Below, in pieces: positions 45,589 to 57,452 of a DNA stretch of 64,000 nt (positions are counted from its first letter, which is position 1; each line of letters opens with the position of its first letter). The notes beneath the pieces were generated by a model. It had not been told where the DNA came from. It made no database searches and saw only the letters and a program-made list of their open reading frames with translations. A program made the position numbers and the translations under genes. The DNA lies in contig JANSLP010000114.1 of the NCBI GenBank assembly GCA_029298735.1, positions 1-64,000 on the forward strand. The letters run 5' to 3'. This DNA is from Ophiostoma sp. CBS 140.51. Its lineage: Eukaryota > Ascomycota > Sordariomycetes > Ophiostomatales > Ophiostomataceae.

Positions 45589-48391
45589 ATGCATCTCTTT
45601 AGCGGCCTCGCGCTGCTGGCCGCATCCTTTGTCGGGGCGGCAGTCGCCCAGACCCCGGCCACGCCGTACTGGATGGACGCCATCGCCCACAACGGCATCG
45701 CATCCTTCAACCCGGACAAGAGCTACACCATTTTTCGCAACGTCAAGGACTACGGAGCAGTCGGTGATGGAGGTGACCGGCCATTCTTCTCTGTGATATT
45801 CCTCATTGCTTCGCTGATACTAACGACCTAGTCACCGACGACACGGCCGCGATCAATGCCGCGATCAGTGCCGGAAATCGTTGCGGTGGACTGACAGCTT
45901 GTGTCGGTTCGACTACGACGCCCGCCGTTGTTTACTTTCCAGCTGGGTAAGTCATTTAACGCCAAAACATGTTAGAAGTCTCTACATGCACTAACAGACA
46001 GAACGTACATGATCTCCTCGTCCATTGTCGACTACTACTACACCCAAATCATCGGCGACCCCCGCAACATGCCTACGATCAAGGCCATGGCCAGCTTCGT
46101 TCCCAATATCATCGGCATGCTCGACGGCGATGTGTACGTTACCGGAAAGCTCAAGTACACCTCGACCAACGTCTTCTTCCGCCAGCTGCGCAACATCCGC
46201 TTCGATACAACCGAGGTGCCGGGTGCTGTGACTGCTGTTCACTGGCCATCGGCCCAAGCCACATCGATTCAAAACTGCGTCTTTGTCATGTCCCCCGACC
46301 CCGGTAGACAGCACACTGGCATCTTCATGGAAGAGGGCAGCGGCGGTCTGCTCAACGATCTGGTCTTTTACGGCGGCACATACGGCTGCCAGCTGGGCAA
46401 CCAGCAGTACACCATGCGCAACATGACCTTTTTCGGATCCAACACGGCCATCCTGCAAATCTGGAACTGGGCGTGGACGTACAAGTCCGTCTACGTCTAC
46501 GACTGCCAAGTTGGCATCAACATGTCCGGCCCCATCATTGGCTCGGTCACGTTGCTCGACTCGCTGTTCTACAACACACCCGTGGGCATCATTTCAGGAC
46601 GTGAGTCGAGCAATCAAACAGAGCCAGGCCAAGGTTCGCTCATCATGGAGAACGTCGCATTTCAGCAGGTCAACGTGGCCGTCATGGGACCACAAGGCAC
46701 TGTCGTGGATGGTGACGACTCAGGCACAGTTGTGAAAAGGGGGTTCGCATATGTTTGTATTCCCCTTGCCCCCTTGTTGTCTTTGTTTCCCGCCCACAAC
46801 TGCCACGCATCCGCCCAAACTTACTAACAATTTCTACCCTTTTTTACAGGGAAACATTTACGTACCTAACGGGCCAAATATCTATCAAGCTTCCAACGAC
46901 GCATACTTTCCCGAGCTGTCGGAGTTGAGGTTGGGCAACAAATACTTTGAACGGTCGAAACCACAGTACGACGATGTTCCCGTCTCCAGCTTCTTGACAG
47001 CACGGCAGTTTGGTGCCAAGGGTGACGGCGTCACAGACGACACGGTCGCACTGAACGCTCTGTTCCACGAAGCATCCAATGAATTCACCGACTCGGTTGC
47101 ATTTGTCGACGCGGGATACTACCTGGTCACCGATACCATCCGTGTCCCGCCCAATGTGCGCATTGTGGGTGAGGCGCTGTCCTCTGTTATTTTGGGCACC
47201 GGGCCTAAATTTCAAGACATGAATGCGCCATACCCAGTCGTACAGGTCGGATATCCAGGCGAAGTCGGCTACATCGAGTGGTCCGACATGGTTGTTTCGA
47301 CACAAGGTCCCATGGCCGGTGCCGTGCTCATCGAGTACAATCTTGAAACACCCACCGGACCATGCACGGCAGAAAACCCGCCTTCCGGAATGTGGGATGT
47401 TCATGTGCGCGTGGGAGGCTTTGCTGGTTCACAGTTGCAGTTGGCCCAGTGCAACAAGACGCCGCAACTCGCCAATTACGTCAACCCAGCTTGTGTGGCA
47501 GCCTACCTTGGTCTACATATCACGAGGTCTGCGTCCAATTTGTACCTGGAGAACAATTGGATCTGGACGGCCGACCACGATATTGAAGACCCTCTTAGTT
47601 CGCAAATCTCGGTCTTCAGTGGACGCGGCATACTTATTGAATCTCAGAAAGGACGTCTCTGGATGGTGGCCACATGCGCTGAGCATCATGTCAAGTATCA
47701 GTACCAGTTGGCCAACACCCGCAACATCTGGATGGGCATGATCCAGACAGAGACACCTTACTACCAGCCCAACCCGCCGGCACCGGCGCCTTTCAATCCG
47801 GTGAACACGACGATCCACGACCCTGACTTTGATACGGACTGCAATCCCGCCACTGATGCCAGCGTTGGTCAGCTTCCTGGCGCGCCGCCGTGTGCTATGG
47901 CATGGGGTCTGCGTATCGTCAACTCCCAGAACGTGAGCATTTACGGAGCCGGCCTGTACTCGTTCTTCAACAACTACGATACGTCTTGCAGTGCACCCGG
48001 AAATGGCGAGCTTTGCCAAGCTCGTATGGTCTACGCGGGTGTCCTGGCCAGCGAAGTCAACAATGCCACCACGAGCGTGTTGCCGTCGCCTCTTTCAACG
48101 TTGTTGACATCTACGGTATCGCTCTCTTCGTCCCTCGTATCTGCGGTGTCGCTCCCTTCATCGCTATCGTCTACCGCGTCCCTACCTTCGTCTCTGCCAC
48201 CTTCCTCCCTGCCGTCATCGTCGCCATCCAGCAGTCAAAGCAATTCGACAACGGATATTGTCGGCATCGAGATGTACAACCTCAACACAATCGGCTCGGT
48301 GAGCATGATCAACCGGCAGGGTACGGACGTGGCGCTGTACAAAGAAAACATTGCCGGCTATACCGCATGTGTTGCCTTGTTCAAGTTCTAG
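45589..48391 (+). CDS. GH55 exo-beta-1,3-glucanase (double pectate-lyase-fold)
   Basis: Four exons: 45589-45772, 45832-45946, 46002-46752 and 46850-48391; introns of 59, 55 and 97 nt; 863 aa. A signal peptide (1-20, ending AVAQ) precedes two right-handed beta-helix domains. Each opens with the Pectate_lyase_3 hallmark: DYGAVGDGVTDDT at about 54-66 and QFGAKGDGVTDDT at about 403-415. Further GH55 signatures are GTYMISSSIVDYYYTQIIGD, GIFMEEGSGG, WTADHDIEDP and GLYSFFNNYDTSC. Family members release glucose from beta-1,3-glucan outside the cell, for wall remodelling or mycoparasitism. A Ser/Thr/Leu-rich insert (about 753-816) interrupts the last domain. The third donor (GTTTGT at 46753) is chosen by phase; a GTGAAA 18 nt upstream also keeps frame. 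The C-terminus VALFKF fits the family. Confidence 0.92.
48299..48391 (+). other. Possible optional intron over the GH55 stop codon
   Basis: A GTGAGC donor at 48299 and the TAG stop at 48389-48391 would bound a 93-nt, phase-0 segment. Removing it would replace the last 30 residues by a 128-residue tail that is open in the same frame to 48778. No good branch site is visible, and the segment encodes conserved GH55 sequence, so full splicing is unlikely as the main form. Confidence 0.2.
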
Positions 48392-48778
48392 CAGAACCAG
48401 GGCTCGCAGGATATCGATGTTGGAAGGGGAGACGAGGACAATATTAAGCCATCGACGGATGAGGTTGGCGAGTTGCCCTTAAGCCGCAACAGTGCTGATG
48501 ATGCTTCTCACCAGCATAAATTCATCCCACTCATTGGAAAGAATGTCAGACGGCCACAGTTCCGGAGGGCAATGGAGGTCTCAAGCAGTGCATTGCCCGA
48601 CTTGACGATCGAAGCAACGAGTGTGACAATGTTGACTACAAACGTTACAGTGACCGTTCCGCCTACGCCCACGTCCACCTCATCGGAATTGGTGACGACG
48701 TTGCTGCCGACTTTGGGACAGCCGTTTCCTCTTCCTGTGCCGTCGCAGACGGACTGCAACTTCAACTATACTTGGTGA
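48392..48778 (+). other. In-frame 128-codon extension after the GH55 stop
   Basis: Directly after TAG the same frame stays open for 128 codons to a TGA. The encoded tail starts QNQGSQDIDVG, has acidic and basic parts, then a Thr/Ser/Pro/Val-rich stretch (TTNVTVTVPPTPTSTSS) like secreted fungal linkers, and ends CNFNYTW. It may be a tail reached by read-through or alternative splicing, or a remnant of a longer ancestral C-terminus cut by a nonsense change. Confidence 0.35.
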
Positions 48779-51443
48779 AGTGGAGATGGACGAGATGCTT
48801 GTTTCTTTTCTTTCTGATATCTTTTATGGGAGACTTTGATAGGAGGCGCGTTATTTACTGAGCAGATGAGCTCTGTGATATTGTTGATACATGGGAGTAT
48901 CATGTTGATGGATGTGGATGTTTATGTTAGGGCAATTGCAATTTTGGGGCCATGTGGAAGGCGCGCAGTCACGCATGCAACATGCGAACATAGTTAATCG
49001 ATGCCTTTTTGAAATGCAGGTCAATTTTTATTGTAGATGGTGATGAGCATGACCAGAAGCGTGTTCTTGTGAAAAAGAAAGAAAGCCGGCATTAAATCCC
49101 GAGGTTGATGACCGTTTGCCGACTGCTTTGTTTACATTTGCTCCTATTGCTTAAAATTTAAAATTTTTGCGATCGGCTGGCGATCTCGATTGCTGTTTGT
49201 GGGGGACGTTGTCCAAATTCAAAAGTAGGGAATCGACAAGGAATACAAAGTCAAATACGAGATGATGGAGGGCTGCAATAAGCTTATCGTTTCCGCACAA
49301 AAGAGTGTGTGGACGTGCGTTGAAAAGCCGGTCATCATTTTATGGGGAGTAGCGGAAGAGGAAGAAGGAAAGAAGGATGAAGAGGGTCTCAGCAGCACAC
49401 CCACTGCGAGAATGAGTTTGAGATCAGCGGGAGCGATCGACTTATAGTGGGTACCCTCAATATTTGGGTGGCTTTAGGTGGCAAGGTTCACAGCGCCGCC
49501 AGACTCTGGGAAACGTCCTCTGTGCGTGTCTTGGCATCTCACGCTCACGCTCGCCGGGTGGCTTTTTTACAGTGGACACTGTGGCTTACAGAGGCTTTTA
49601 CAGTGGATGCATACCCGGCAGCAGCCGCTATCAGCCTCCCAACGCCACTAAGTCTTCTCCTCACCCACCAGCGATCACGTCCGTCGCACACAACTACCGC
49701 ACTCTGCATTCCAGTCGCTCGGCGTTGTCAACAAGACTTGAGTCTGCGCTCCAATCGCAGGCATTTAAATGCCAAATCAATCCGTATGAGAGAAGAATCT
49801 GCATACTTTATGAGGGAAGCCATGCCGCCGCGAAAAAGAGAATTCCCCGGCCAGTGTCCACCATGCCATTTGTGCAAACTGCGCGCAAAGCCCGCTTGGT
49901 ACGTCCGATTCTAGATCATATTTCCTGTCACTGACTTACGCGGCACTGCATGCTTCACGACGGTCGAGTTCCTCACAGCTTCTACTACTCCTCGCGCTGG
50001 AACAAAGCTTACCAAGAGAAGGGAAAGGCTTGCCATTGCTTGACATGCTTTTCTTCGCCGAGTCAGAATTCCTTTTCAGTAGGGAAAGGCTTGTAGGCGG
50101 GCCCTGCCGACGCGTCACTTGGAAAAGAACCTGTCAGTCGACAAAAATCAACGATTGGCTGTCAATGGAGAAGACAAGACAGATGTCAGACGTCGTCGAG
50201 ACTTTCAGATTTGTATGTCGTACGCCGGTAGTGACCGAAGGACCCCTTCTTTTAGCAAAGCGAAAAGTGTAAACTGTTTTTGTGTGTCTCCCTTGCTGCA
50301 GAGCAAAATGCGATGCGCCAGGGAGACGCTGAGCCTACCCCCCCGCCTTGCTTCACGGACGAAAGAAAACAATGAAAATAGGGGCAAATTGAGAGTCGAT
50401 GCAAACATCAATTCTGAACACAACGCATCACAATTCAGTTTTCAAGCAAGTTAATGTGGTAAAAGAGTAAAATTGCGTACTATGTTCTGTCGACGTAGCA
50501 AAAATAATTATCAAAAAAAAAAAAAATTAAACAAATGAGATCCTCCACATATTCCAAGACACAACTGTAGGTCCCCCCTCCTATCCCCAATGCTTCCTGA
50601 GATGTCCATCCCCTTGTAAATTTTTGACTCGCACGCCCAGTCGAGTCGGTAGAAAGAATAAAAGTAAAATGCAAATCAAAAGTAACAGTCATGAGAAAAA
50701 AGGTGAAAAGATGACGGCCCAAACCAAAAATTGGAACCAGAGAAGAATAAAAGTCGAAAAGGGGGTATCGGAAAAAGGGTTCACCCAGTCCAATCTTCTC
50801 AAAAAAGAATGGGAACCAGGCTGCGTTTGGCGTGAATCGAAAATGTGGTAAAGAAGAAGTAGAAAATAAAAAAGGGTGGACGGGAGCAGTGGAGGTGTTT
50901 CTCCGGTAAAAGGTTGTTTGTGCCTGTCTGTGGGTTTTTGTTTTGCTTGATTTTGAAGGTATTTCTGTTTGATTTCGCGTTGTGTCGACAGGACAAAGGA
51001 AAGAAGTTGGTAAAGTAATTTTGGTGTAAAGGATGAAAAACGCCCCAGGCCTCTCAAAATTGTGCAAGGCTCGGCCGCAAATCACATGCAATGGTAAGAA
51101 GTGAAGGTAAAAAGAGGATGTGACGATATGTCAGTCTGGACGAGAATGGATGTTGGCACTCAAGTCACCCCATCGAGGCGAGTGGGTGAGAGAGAAAGCA
51201 TTCCCAGACTGCATTGCTGGTATCGTCGAGGGATAATGAGGTTGTTTTGGTAGAGCTTTTGGTGGATGGAAATCAAGATAACGCTCAAAAACAGGCTGAT
51301 GATGGCGATGATGGTGGTGGGTGTCGTAATTCTCGTAAGAGACAGTAGCGCGAGGAACCATGCCTCGCTGCGTCGTTGACAAAGGAAACGGTGGCGTCGA
51401 CGTAGTTGACATCAACAGGAGTCGATGTTGTTGCTGACGCAGC
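48779..51443. other. Convergent spacer GH55 / GPI protein
   Basis: 2.7 kb without a supported gene. About 50490-51110 is A-rich on the plus strand, T-rich on the sense strand of the GPI gene, and includes a 14-nt poly-A run near 50513; it is a candidate long 3' UTR. The frames at 49447-49934 do not look like protein. Confidence 0.5.
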
Positions 51444-51818
51444 TTACAGCAGGAAAGCAGCAGCAACGGCCGCGACACCGGCCACAACGCCGGCGGCGTT
51501 GCGGACAGAGACTGCACCGGCCCCGCTCGTCGTCGCGCTGGCAATGGGTGCCGTATCGCTCGTCGTCGCCGCATGTGTCGCCGACGACACACGGAACATG
51601 CCCGTGCCCGTCGCCTGGTAGCTGGTGGTGGCGTTGTGCCAGGTGGCTGTGGTGGTGGCGACGACACGCTGCAGGGTAATGGTCTTGTAGAGCGTGCTGG
51701 TGGACGTGCAGGTGGTTGTCGACAGTTCAGCGTCGGTGCCGGCGGCGGCGGCGGGTTCAGCCGACACACTCGAAGCGGCGGCCAGCAGGAGGGCCGAAGT
51801 AAATGTAGAGATGCGCAT
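51444..51818 (-). CDS. Small GPI-anchored cell-surface protein
   Basis: Intronless, 124 aa. A signal peptide spans about residues 1-20 (MRISTFTSALLLAAASSVSA). The mature part is Thr/Ser/Ala-rich, with the only cysteine in TTTCTSTSTLYKTITLQ and a single N-glycosylation site (NAT). It ends in a likely omega site within SGAGAVSVRNAAG and the hydrophobic tail VVAGVAAVAAAFLL, as expected for a GPI signal. No family is recognised beyond this common architecture of small fungal wall proteins. TATA-like sequence lies about 215 nt upstream (52032-52037). The gene has 5 kb of spacer on its 5' side and 2.7 kb on its 3' side. Confidence 0.82.
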   Translation of the reverse strand: MRISTFTSALLLAAASSVSAEPAAAAGTDAELSTTTCTSTSTLYKTITLQRVVATTTATWHNATTSYQATGTGMFRVSSATHAATTSDTAPIASATTSGAGAVSVRNAAGVVAGVAAVAAAFLL

Positions 51819-52031
51819 TTTGATGTGTGTTTGTGAGAAAGTTGTTGTTAGGTCGTGTACATATCATATGTGCTTCCGGAGCAAGCGCAGATATCGTGAT
51901 GATCGTGTGAGTAGATGTGAGAGTTGATGTCCGACGACTGGCGTGGCGAGAGAGGTTGATTTGCTTTGAAATTTGTTTGTTTGATAGTGAGTAAGTGAGC
52001 GGAAGAGGGACTTTGCCAACGAAGCCCGTAG

Positions 52032-52037
52032 TATATA
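52032..52037 (-). promoter_or_regulatory. TATA-like box of the GPI protein gene
   Basis: TATATA inside the AT-rich GTATATATTG, about 215 nt before the ATG at 51818, next to the pyrimidine-rich tract on the same sense strand. Assigned by composition and spacing. Confidence 0.35.
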
Positions 52038-53198
52038 TTGAAAAATATATGAATGTGAAAAGAGGTGAGGGAAAGAGGGAGAGAGAGAAAAGGACCAAAA
52101 AGGAAGAGAAGGAGGAAAAGGAAAAGAAGGTTTGTGGAGAAGAAGGGTGTGTGGGAAGGCGAAGGAATAAAAAGAACGGAACCCAGAGATCGACTGATGC
52201 ACGTCGACGAGCGGAAGGGAAACAACACCAGATTCTTCCCACGATCGCACCTGCCCATCGCTTGGGAGAGTCGCAGAAGGGGGGGGTCACACTTTCTCTC
52301 TTTCTCTTCTTCTCAGACAAAAGTGGGTGTGTGTGGAGTGTGAGTTTATTGTGGCAGGGGTCCACATTGTCTGGTCTTGCACGGCCACTGGCGTGCTGTT
52401 CTTTCTTCAGGCACTCTGTGTTGGCGACTTGAACAAAAAACGCCACAAGGAACGCTGAGAACTTTACTGAAAGTGGGCCATCCGCCGAACAACAGGCCTT
52501 GAGAGACCTCGAGAGAGTCTGCGCCAGGCCTGCGCCAGCGGGTATCCATTTGTAAAGACCCTGGTCTGTTATGCGACGGGCCAGTCTAACTGGAAAAAGA
52601 GTTTCTTTGAGTGTGGAAAGTGGTGCAACGACGAGAACTGAAGAAGAAAAACGCCTCAACGCTGTGGCCATTGCGGGTGAATGAGAGAAAAGAGGAAAAG
52701 ACGACGAAAGAACACCCCTGCCGCTCTCAAACCCAAACAAACGTCTGTGGGCAAATCAAGAGCCAACGAGGTCAATGCTACAAGGTGTGCCACGGAAATT
52801 TGCAGCAAATTAGCCGCTGCCACCTTTGACGGACAAGTACACACAACCTGGTTCGCGAGGGGAAGAAACGGTTTCTGGGAAATTAAGGCACGGGGACTGG
52901 ACTTTCGGCCAGCGACCAACAGACCCCTGCACCTGCCCGGTTTGCACTGTTTCCTTTTCGTGGCTCTCTGGGTCACTTTGGCTGGCCCCTCCCCTTTGAC
53001 TGCTGCCCTTTCTCATTTCCCATTTTCCCACGACAGAAAGAGACGAGGGGTTCCCTTGGCTTGTCTTCAAAGCTTTTGCGTTTCTCGTCGCTCGTGGTTT
53101 GAGTCGTGAGCTTGTCGTCGTACGCCTCCCAGGGGTCGTGAAACTCGACTGACTGCAACCTGAACAGGCCTTTATGTCGGCGTGAGAACAGTGAGAAA

Positions 53199-53215
53199 GA
53201 GAGAGAGAGAGAGAG
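53199..53215. repeat. GA dinucleotide microsatellite
   Basis: Eight tandem GA units in intergenic DNA. Confidence 0.85.
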
Positions 53216-54166
53216 CAGTGGGGGATTGCGGCGCGCGTTTCTCAAGACGTTGTCGTGATTCCTGTGTACACTACAAGTACACACGCGATCTGGCGCTCTT
53301 TCCTCATCTCACATTTTTCACCTCGACGAAGATCGCAGTTTCCTTTTCAACGTCCAGACCCTTCTTCCCCTCTTTCTGTGATCTCGCTATTTCCTTCTCG
53401 ACAGTTGCTCTTTCCTATTTGGCGCGTTCTGTTAATTTCCATGGTCGTCAAGTCAATTTCGACCATCTGGCGCCGGTCCATTGACGGGGTGTAACTGCTT
53501 CCCCTCCAACACCACTCTGCACCACCCTTCACCACCCAAAAGCGCTACCCGTTGCGCAAAATGGGGACTCGCAATTTCCCCCTCAAAAAGGAATTGGATC
53601 GATGGGCAGGCGCCATCGGCAGAACCACACGATCAAGAAAGGAAAAGAGGAAAGAGCAGGGACCTCAAAGTCGCGCGACACAAGCCGTTGCGACCCTTCC
53701 ATGTCTCCTTTTCTTTCTGTTCTTCTCTTTTTCTTCCTCGGTCATTTGTTGCACACGTGGACATGAAGACAGAGGAAAGACTGCGACGCAAGCAGAGAGA
53801 GAGACACACACACACGACCACGTCCAGAGTTGTGCAATTTTAGGTCCCAACCCAATTAAATGGTGCCGGGTGTTACTGGGGCAATGTAGGGGTACTCCTG
53901 TAGTGCGCCAAAACATGTGCGCACTCAGGTATCACTACACCTGCCTGCACAAATGGGTTCCTGCAGCACTTCCCTAGCTCCCATCCCCGTTCCTGGCGCT
54001 AGGCCCAAGGCAGAAAGGCAGAGGAGGCACAACCAGGAACAGGAAGGAACAACTCTGCGACGGTGTGAGGAAACGCCACACACCACTCTCCTTCTCTCCC
54101 AACTCATTCTCGCCCTCATTCTCCCGCTGCTTGCGGTCCCTGTCCACCTTGTCTTTGCAAAGTGGA

Positions 54167-54187
54167 AGAGGAAGAAGAAGAAGAAGA
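54167..54187. repeat. GAA trinucleotide microsatellite
   Basis: A run of GAA/GAG triplets in intergenic DNA. Confidence 0.8.
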
Positions 54188-56760
54188 CCGCCGCGCCACG
54201 ATCCAATTTGTGTTGCGTACAGACAATGTACCATGGCGGGCGACCGGCAGCGTGAAGAATACTTCGTCTTGGCGTCTCTTTTTCGACCATCTTTCCTCAT
54301 CCTCTTTCTCCACTGGCTCAAAAGTGGCTCAATTCAAGTTGATTCAACACCGGCGCCTTTCAGACGCCTTTGTTCTCCAGGTTTTGTTGAATTGAACCCT
54401 GAAAACCGACGACAAAGAAACAAAGAGGGGAAGACTTAAAGAGACAAAACGAAGATGTAAAAAGAGGTGAAAGAAGCAAGAAGAAAGACGACAGGACCAT
54501 TGTAAAATCAACGACTGATTGATCCCGTTCTCTTTTGTCCATTGACACATTGTCGCTTGATGTTCCAGACCGCTTCGTCTCCCTGTTATAAAAGTCATTT
54601 CTTTCATCTCGTCTCTTCGTCTCCCAGCCAAACAAAACACAGTCTCGGCCCAATAGCGGTCTGAACTTCTGGATGGGAGGCGAACAAACTGTGGTTGCGT
54701 TCGCCGAAAACGAGGGCACTTAAAGCGAGGCAACTGCGAAAAAGACAGCGAGTGACGTGTGAAAATCTCAAAAGAGAGACCCAAGATTTGACAGCTCTGT
54801 CGCCGGAATAGGAAAGGAACTGCAGAAAAAGACTGACAGTTCAGTGAGACGTGGAAACTGTCGTGGCAAAAGCAAAGTACGCCTGTACAGGGCGAGAAGG
54901 CAACATTGTCAACTACTGAGCACGGCGAAAAGGCCCTTTCCGAAGCCACTAAGAGCTTGCCAGCTAACGATGCAGCGAGGCGGACCTGCATATGCATCAT
55001 GCAGTAGAGTATGCAGTGTGAGTGGTAGTCTTGCCACCCGAAAGAAGTCAAGAAAAAAAGCTGTCATCCATCTCTGTCCTCAACGTGACAGGATGTAAGG
55101 GCGAGCCATGTTTGACACATATTTGAGGCTTTCATTTTCTGGTGCTGTCGTTGTGGCTGGTTGTTTAAGGTCTCCCTTGCCGTGTGGTAATCTGTACGTC
55201 TGTCAATCAAGAGGATCAAGAAAATCAAACAGCCATAATGACCACGGGTAGATCTCAAGGTGAAGCGAAAGAGTGCCGTGTCCATCATGTTCATCCTGTA
55301 AATCCCTTGCTTTTTTCTGGGCTTCTGGGCTTTCTTACGCCTTTTCTCACGACACTTCTTGGTCCTTGGGCTGATGCCAAGTTTGCCTGGGGCGTCGTCG
55401 CTTCCTTCTTAGGCTTCTTTTTTCCCGCAAGGCGAACTTTGAAGCAAACTTGTTGGACGGTCCGCCACAGCGTGCATATTTTTTTGGAGCTTTTCCGGCC
55501 CCATCCATGGACGGCGCCGTCGCGAACGAACGACGGCTTCTTGCCTCTGAGATCCACCCCCGGGTTTTCCTCCAATCGTTCTGTCGCTCTATCGCACTTA
55601 TGCAATGCAAAAGAAAAAACTCTGTAAAGACTTTTTTGTTCACCTCATTGTTCAACGTTTTGGCCCTCACGATCCAGCCAGTCACGATGCCTTTACGGAT
55701 GCCGTCAGTGAGCTGCTTCTTGGCTGCCTATTGGTGCAAGAGAACTCTGCTGTAAATGTCGCAACTGCCCAGACGAATGACTCACAAAGACCACGACGAC
55801 TGATGGACGACGACTGACAACTGACTGATGATTGCTCGCTGTTTCTTTTGAACCTGAGGCTCTTTTGAATCCTTTTCAAACCTTCTTTGCCGCCCACCAA
55901 CGGCTACCGGCAGTACGTCGTGCGCTGGTGCCACGGATGCGCAATCTATGTGCGTTCTGCGCACGACCAACCGCACGACCGCATGGTGCTGTGAAACAGT
56001 CGTGTAGCATGTAAATTGAGACGAAGAAATCTCCTAGAAAGAAGCTGTGACACGTCCGTGTTCTCCTTCCATAGAATCATAGGATCACAGGACACACATT
56101 CTATCTGTTTGCAATTTAAATTACACTCGTGCAGCAGTTCGTGTTACCGACTTGTGCCTCTCTGTTTTTCTCTGCGTCTCTGGACGTGGGTCATTCGTAC
56201 CATCGAATGGAATTATGTGCTACCATGAAGTAGAAGTATGAGCTTACTCTGAGCTTAGTGCATATTTTTTAAAGAATCTATTAAAGCTCTGCCTAATTTG
56301 TTTTATTTGTTTTATTATCAAACTTTGAATAGCCACATGATGGCATTTAGATTTCCTATCACAGACTCTTTGTATTTTGATTTTGATTTTATTGGAAGAA
56401 TTGAAGAGAAAGAATGGCAGATATGAAATTGAAATCCGTGATAATGTCGACACCACATTTGCGTCCGTGTAGCTAAGTTGGTCAGGTTTACAAAGTATTG
56501 ATTGGTAAAGTATGTTCTATTGCAAAGACTAGCTGGATGACAAAGGAAACGTGACAGCCTGTGCCAAGGTGAAACTCATAAAATAAAGCAAAAATAGATG
56601 TTCATCAGATATTGTCAGAAGATAGTATGAAAAAGAATGCTGTTGCTGGTGCACAGTTTCGGTATCGTGTTCGGTATATTGGATGACGTTAAAGGAGAGC
56701 AGCATAAAGGTGGTATAAGTATTCGTAAAAGAGGTAGATCGTTCTTCATCAACGAAGCAT

Positions 56761-57343
56761 TTACAGACCGTGACCTGTTGTTGTTAGTAAGTGTATCAAC
56801 AATATACAACGAGGGTCGGCTCAACTTACGGCCCAGGGGCTTCGCCCGCTTCGACACCTCGCGGGCGTGGAACTGCTTAATCTTGGCCCGCCGCGCCTCC
56901 TCCTTGGCTTCGAGCTCGAGACGCTTCACATGGTCCCGGGCCTCGCGGACCTCGCGACGGGCAATGTCCAGGGCACGATCGGCCTCGCGCTCAGCGTTCT
57001 CGGCGCCCAGGACGCGCTCCCGTGCCTGCAGGATGCTAGGATCTAGGTTGTTGTCGTCGTTGTTGCCGTGGCCGAAAGAGCGGTGCAGGAAGGAGCGGTG
57101 GCTGCCGGTGCCACTCACAATACTACCGGTATCAGAGTTGCGGACGGAGCCGCGGGAGTGGGAAAACCCCGCCGTCGAGGCACGGGTGCCGTTGGTCATG
57201 ACGGACGGGTTGGCCGAGGGGGTGGGCGAGGGATCACGGCGGAGGCTACCGAACAGACCACCACGCTGGTGCTTGAGCTCAGGCTCCTGCTGGGTGGGGA
57301 TGATCTCCTCCTCGGGCTCGACGTTGCGGCTGAAGAAAGGCAT
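56761..57343 (-). CDS. Conserved small fungal coiled-coil protein, function unknown
   Basis: Two exons on the minus strand, 57343-56830 and 56774-56761; the 55-nt intron has a GTAAGT donor and TACTAAC branch, and the last exon is only 14 nt; 175 aa. Without splicing the frame would run on to 56615 with unlikely sequence; splicing ends the protein as KRAKPLGRHGL, like other fungal members I recall ending in a GRHG-type tail. Residues 1-100 are disordered and Ser/Arg/Gly-rich. Residues about 103-170 form a charged coiled coil (DPSILQARERVLGAENAERE through EARRAKIKQFHARE). There is no signal peptide or membrane segment, so it is probably cytosolic or nuclear. It stands out among the secreted genes around it. 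Confidence 0.82.
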
Positions 57344-57444
57344 GATGGTGGTGGTGTGTGTAGATGGTGATGTATGTAAAATTGTTTGATATTTGCTTGG
57401 CTTGATACTACGAGAAGCCACAAGAGCAGAGGAGGATACAGACA

Positions 57445-57452
57445 TATATAAA
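57445..57452 (-). promoter_or_regulatory. TATA box of the coiled-coil gene
   Basis: TATATAAA on the plus strand, read as TTTATATA on the gene's sense strand, about 100 nt upstream of the ATG at 57343. Confidence 0.4.

Larger units (their letters stand above)
51819..56760. other. 4.9 kb spacer, no gene supported
   Basis: Its first 500 nt is the promoter and leader of the GPI gene: TATATA at 52032-52037 and a strongly purine-rich plus strand (pyrimidine-rich sense strand) at about 52060-52340. The remainder shows GA (53199-53215) and GAA (54167-54187) microsatellites and no open frame with protein-like composition. Confidence 0.5.

Noticed and set aside
49447..49934. Overlapping plus-strand frames of about 155 codons
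   Set aside because: Two frames are open at once, neither has protein-like composition or a family motif, and no promoter or splice signals support them.
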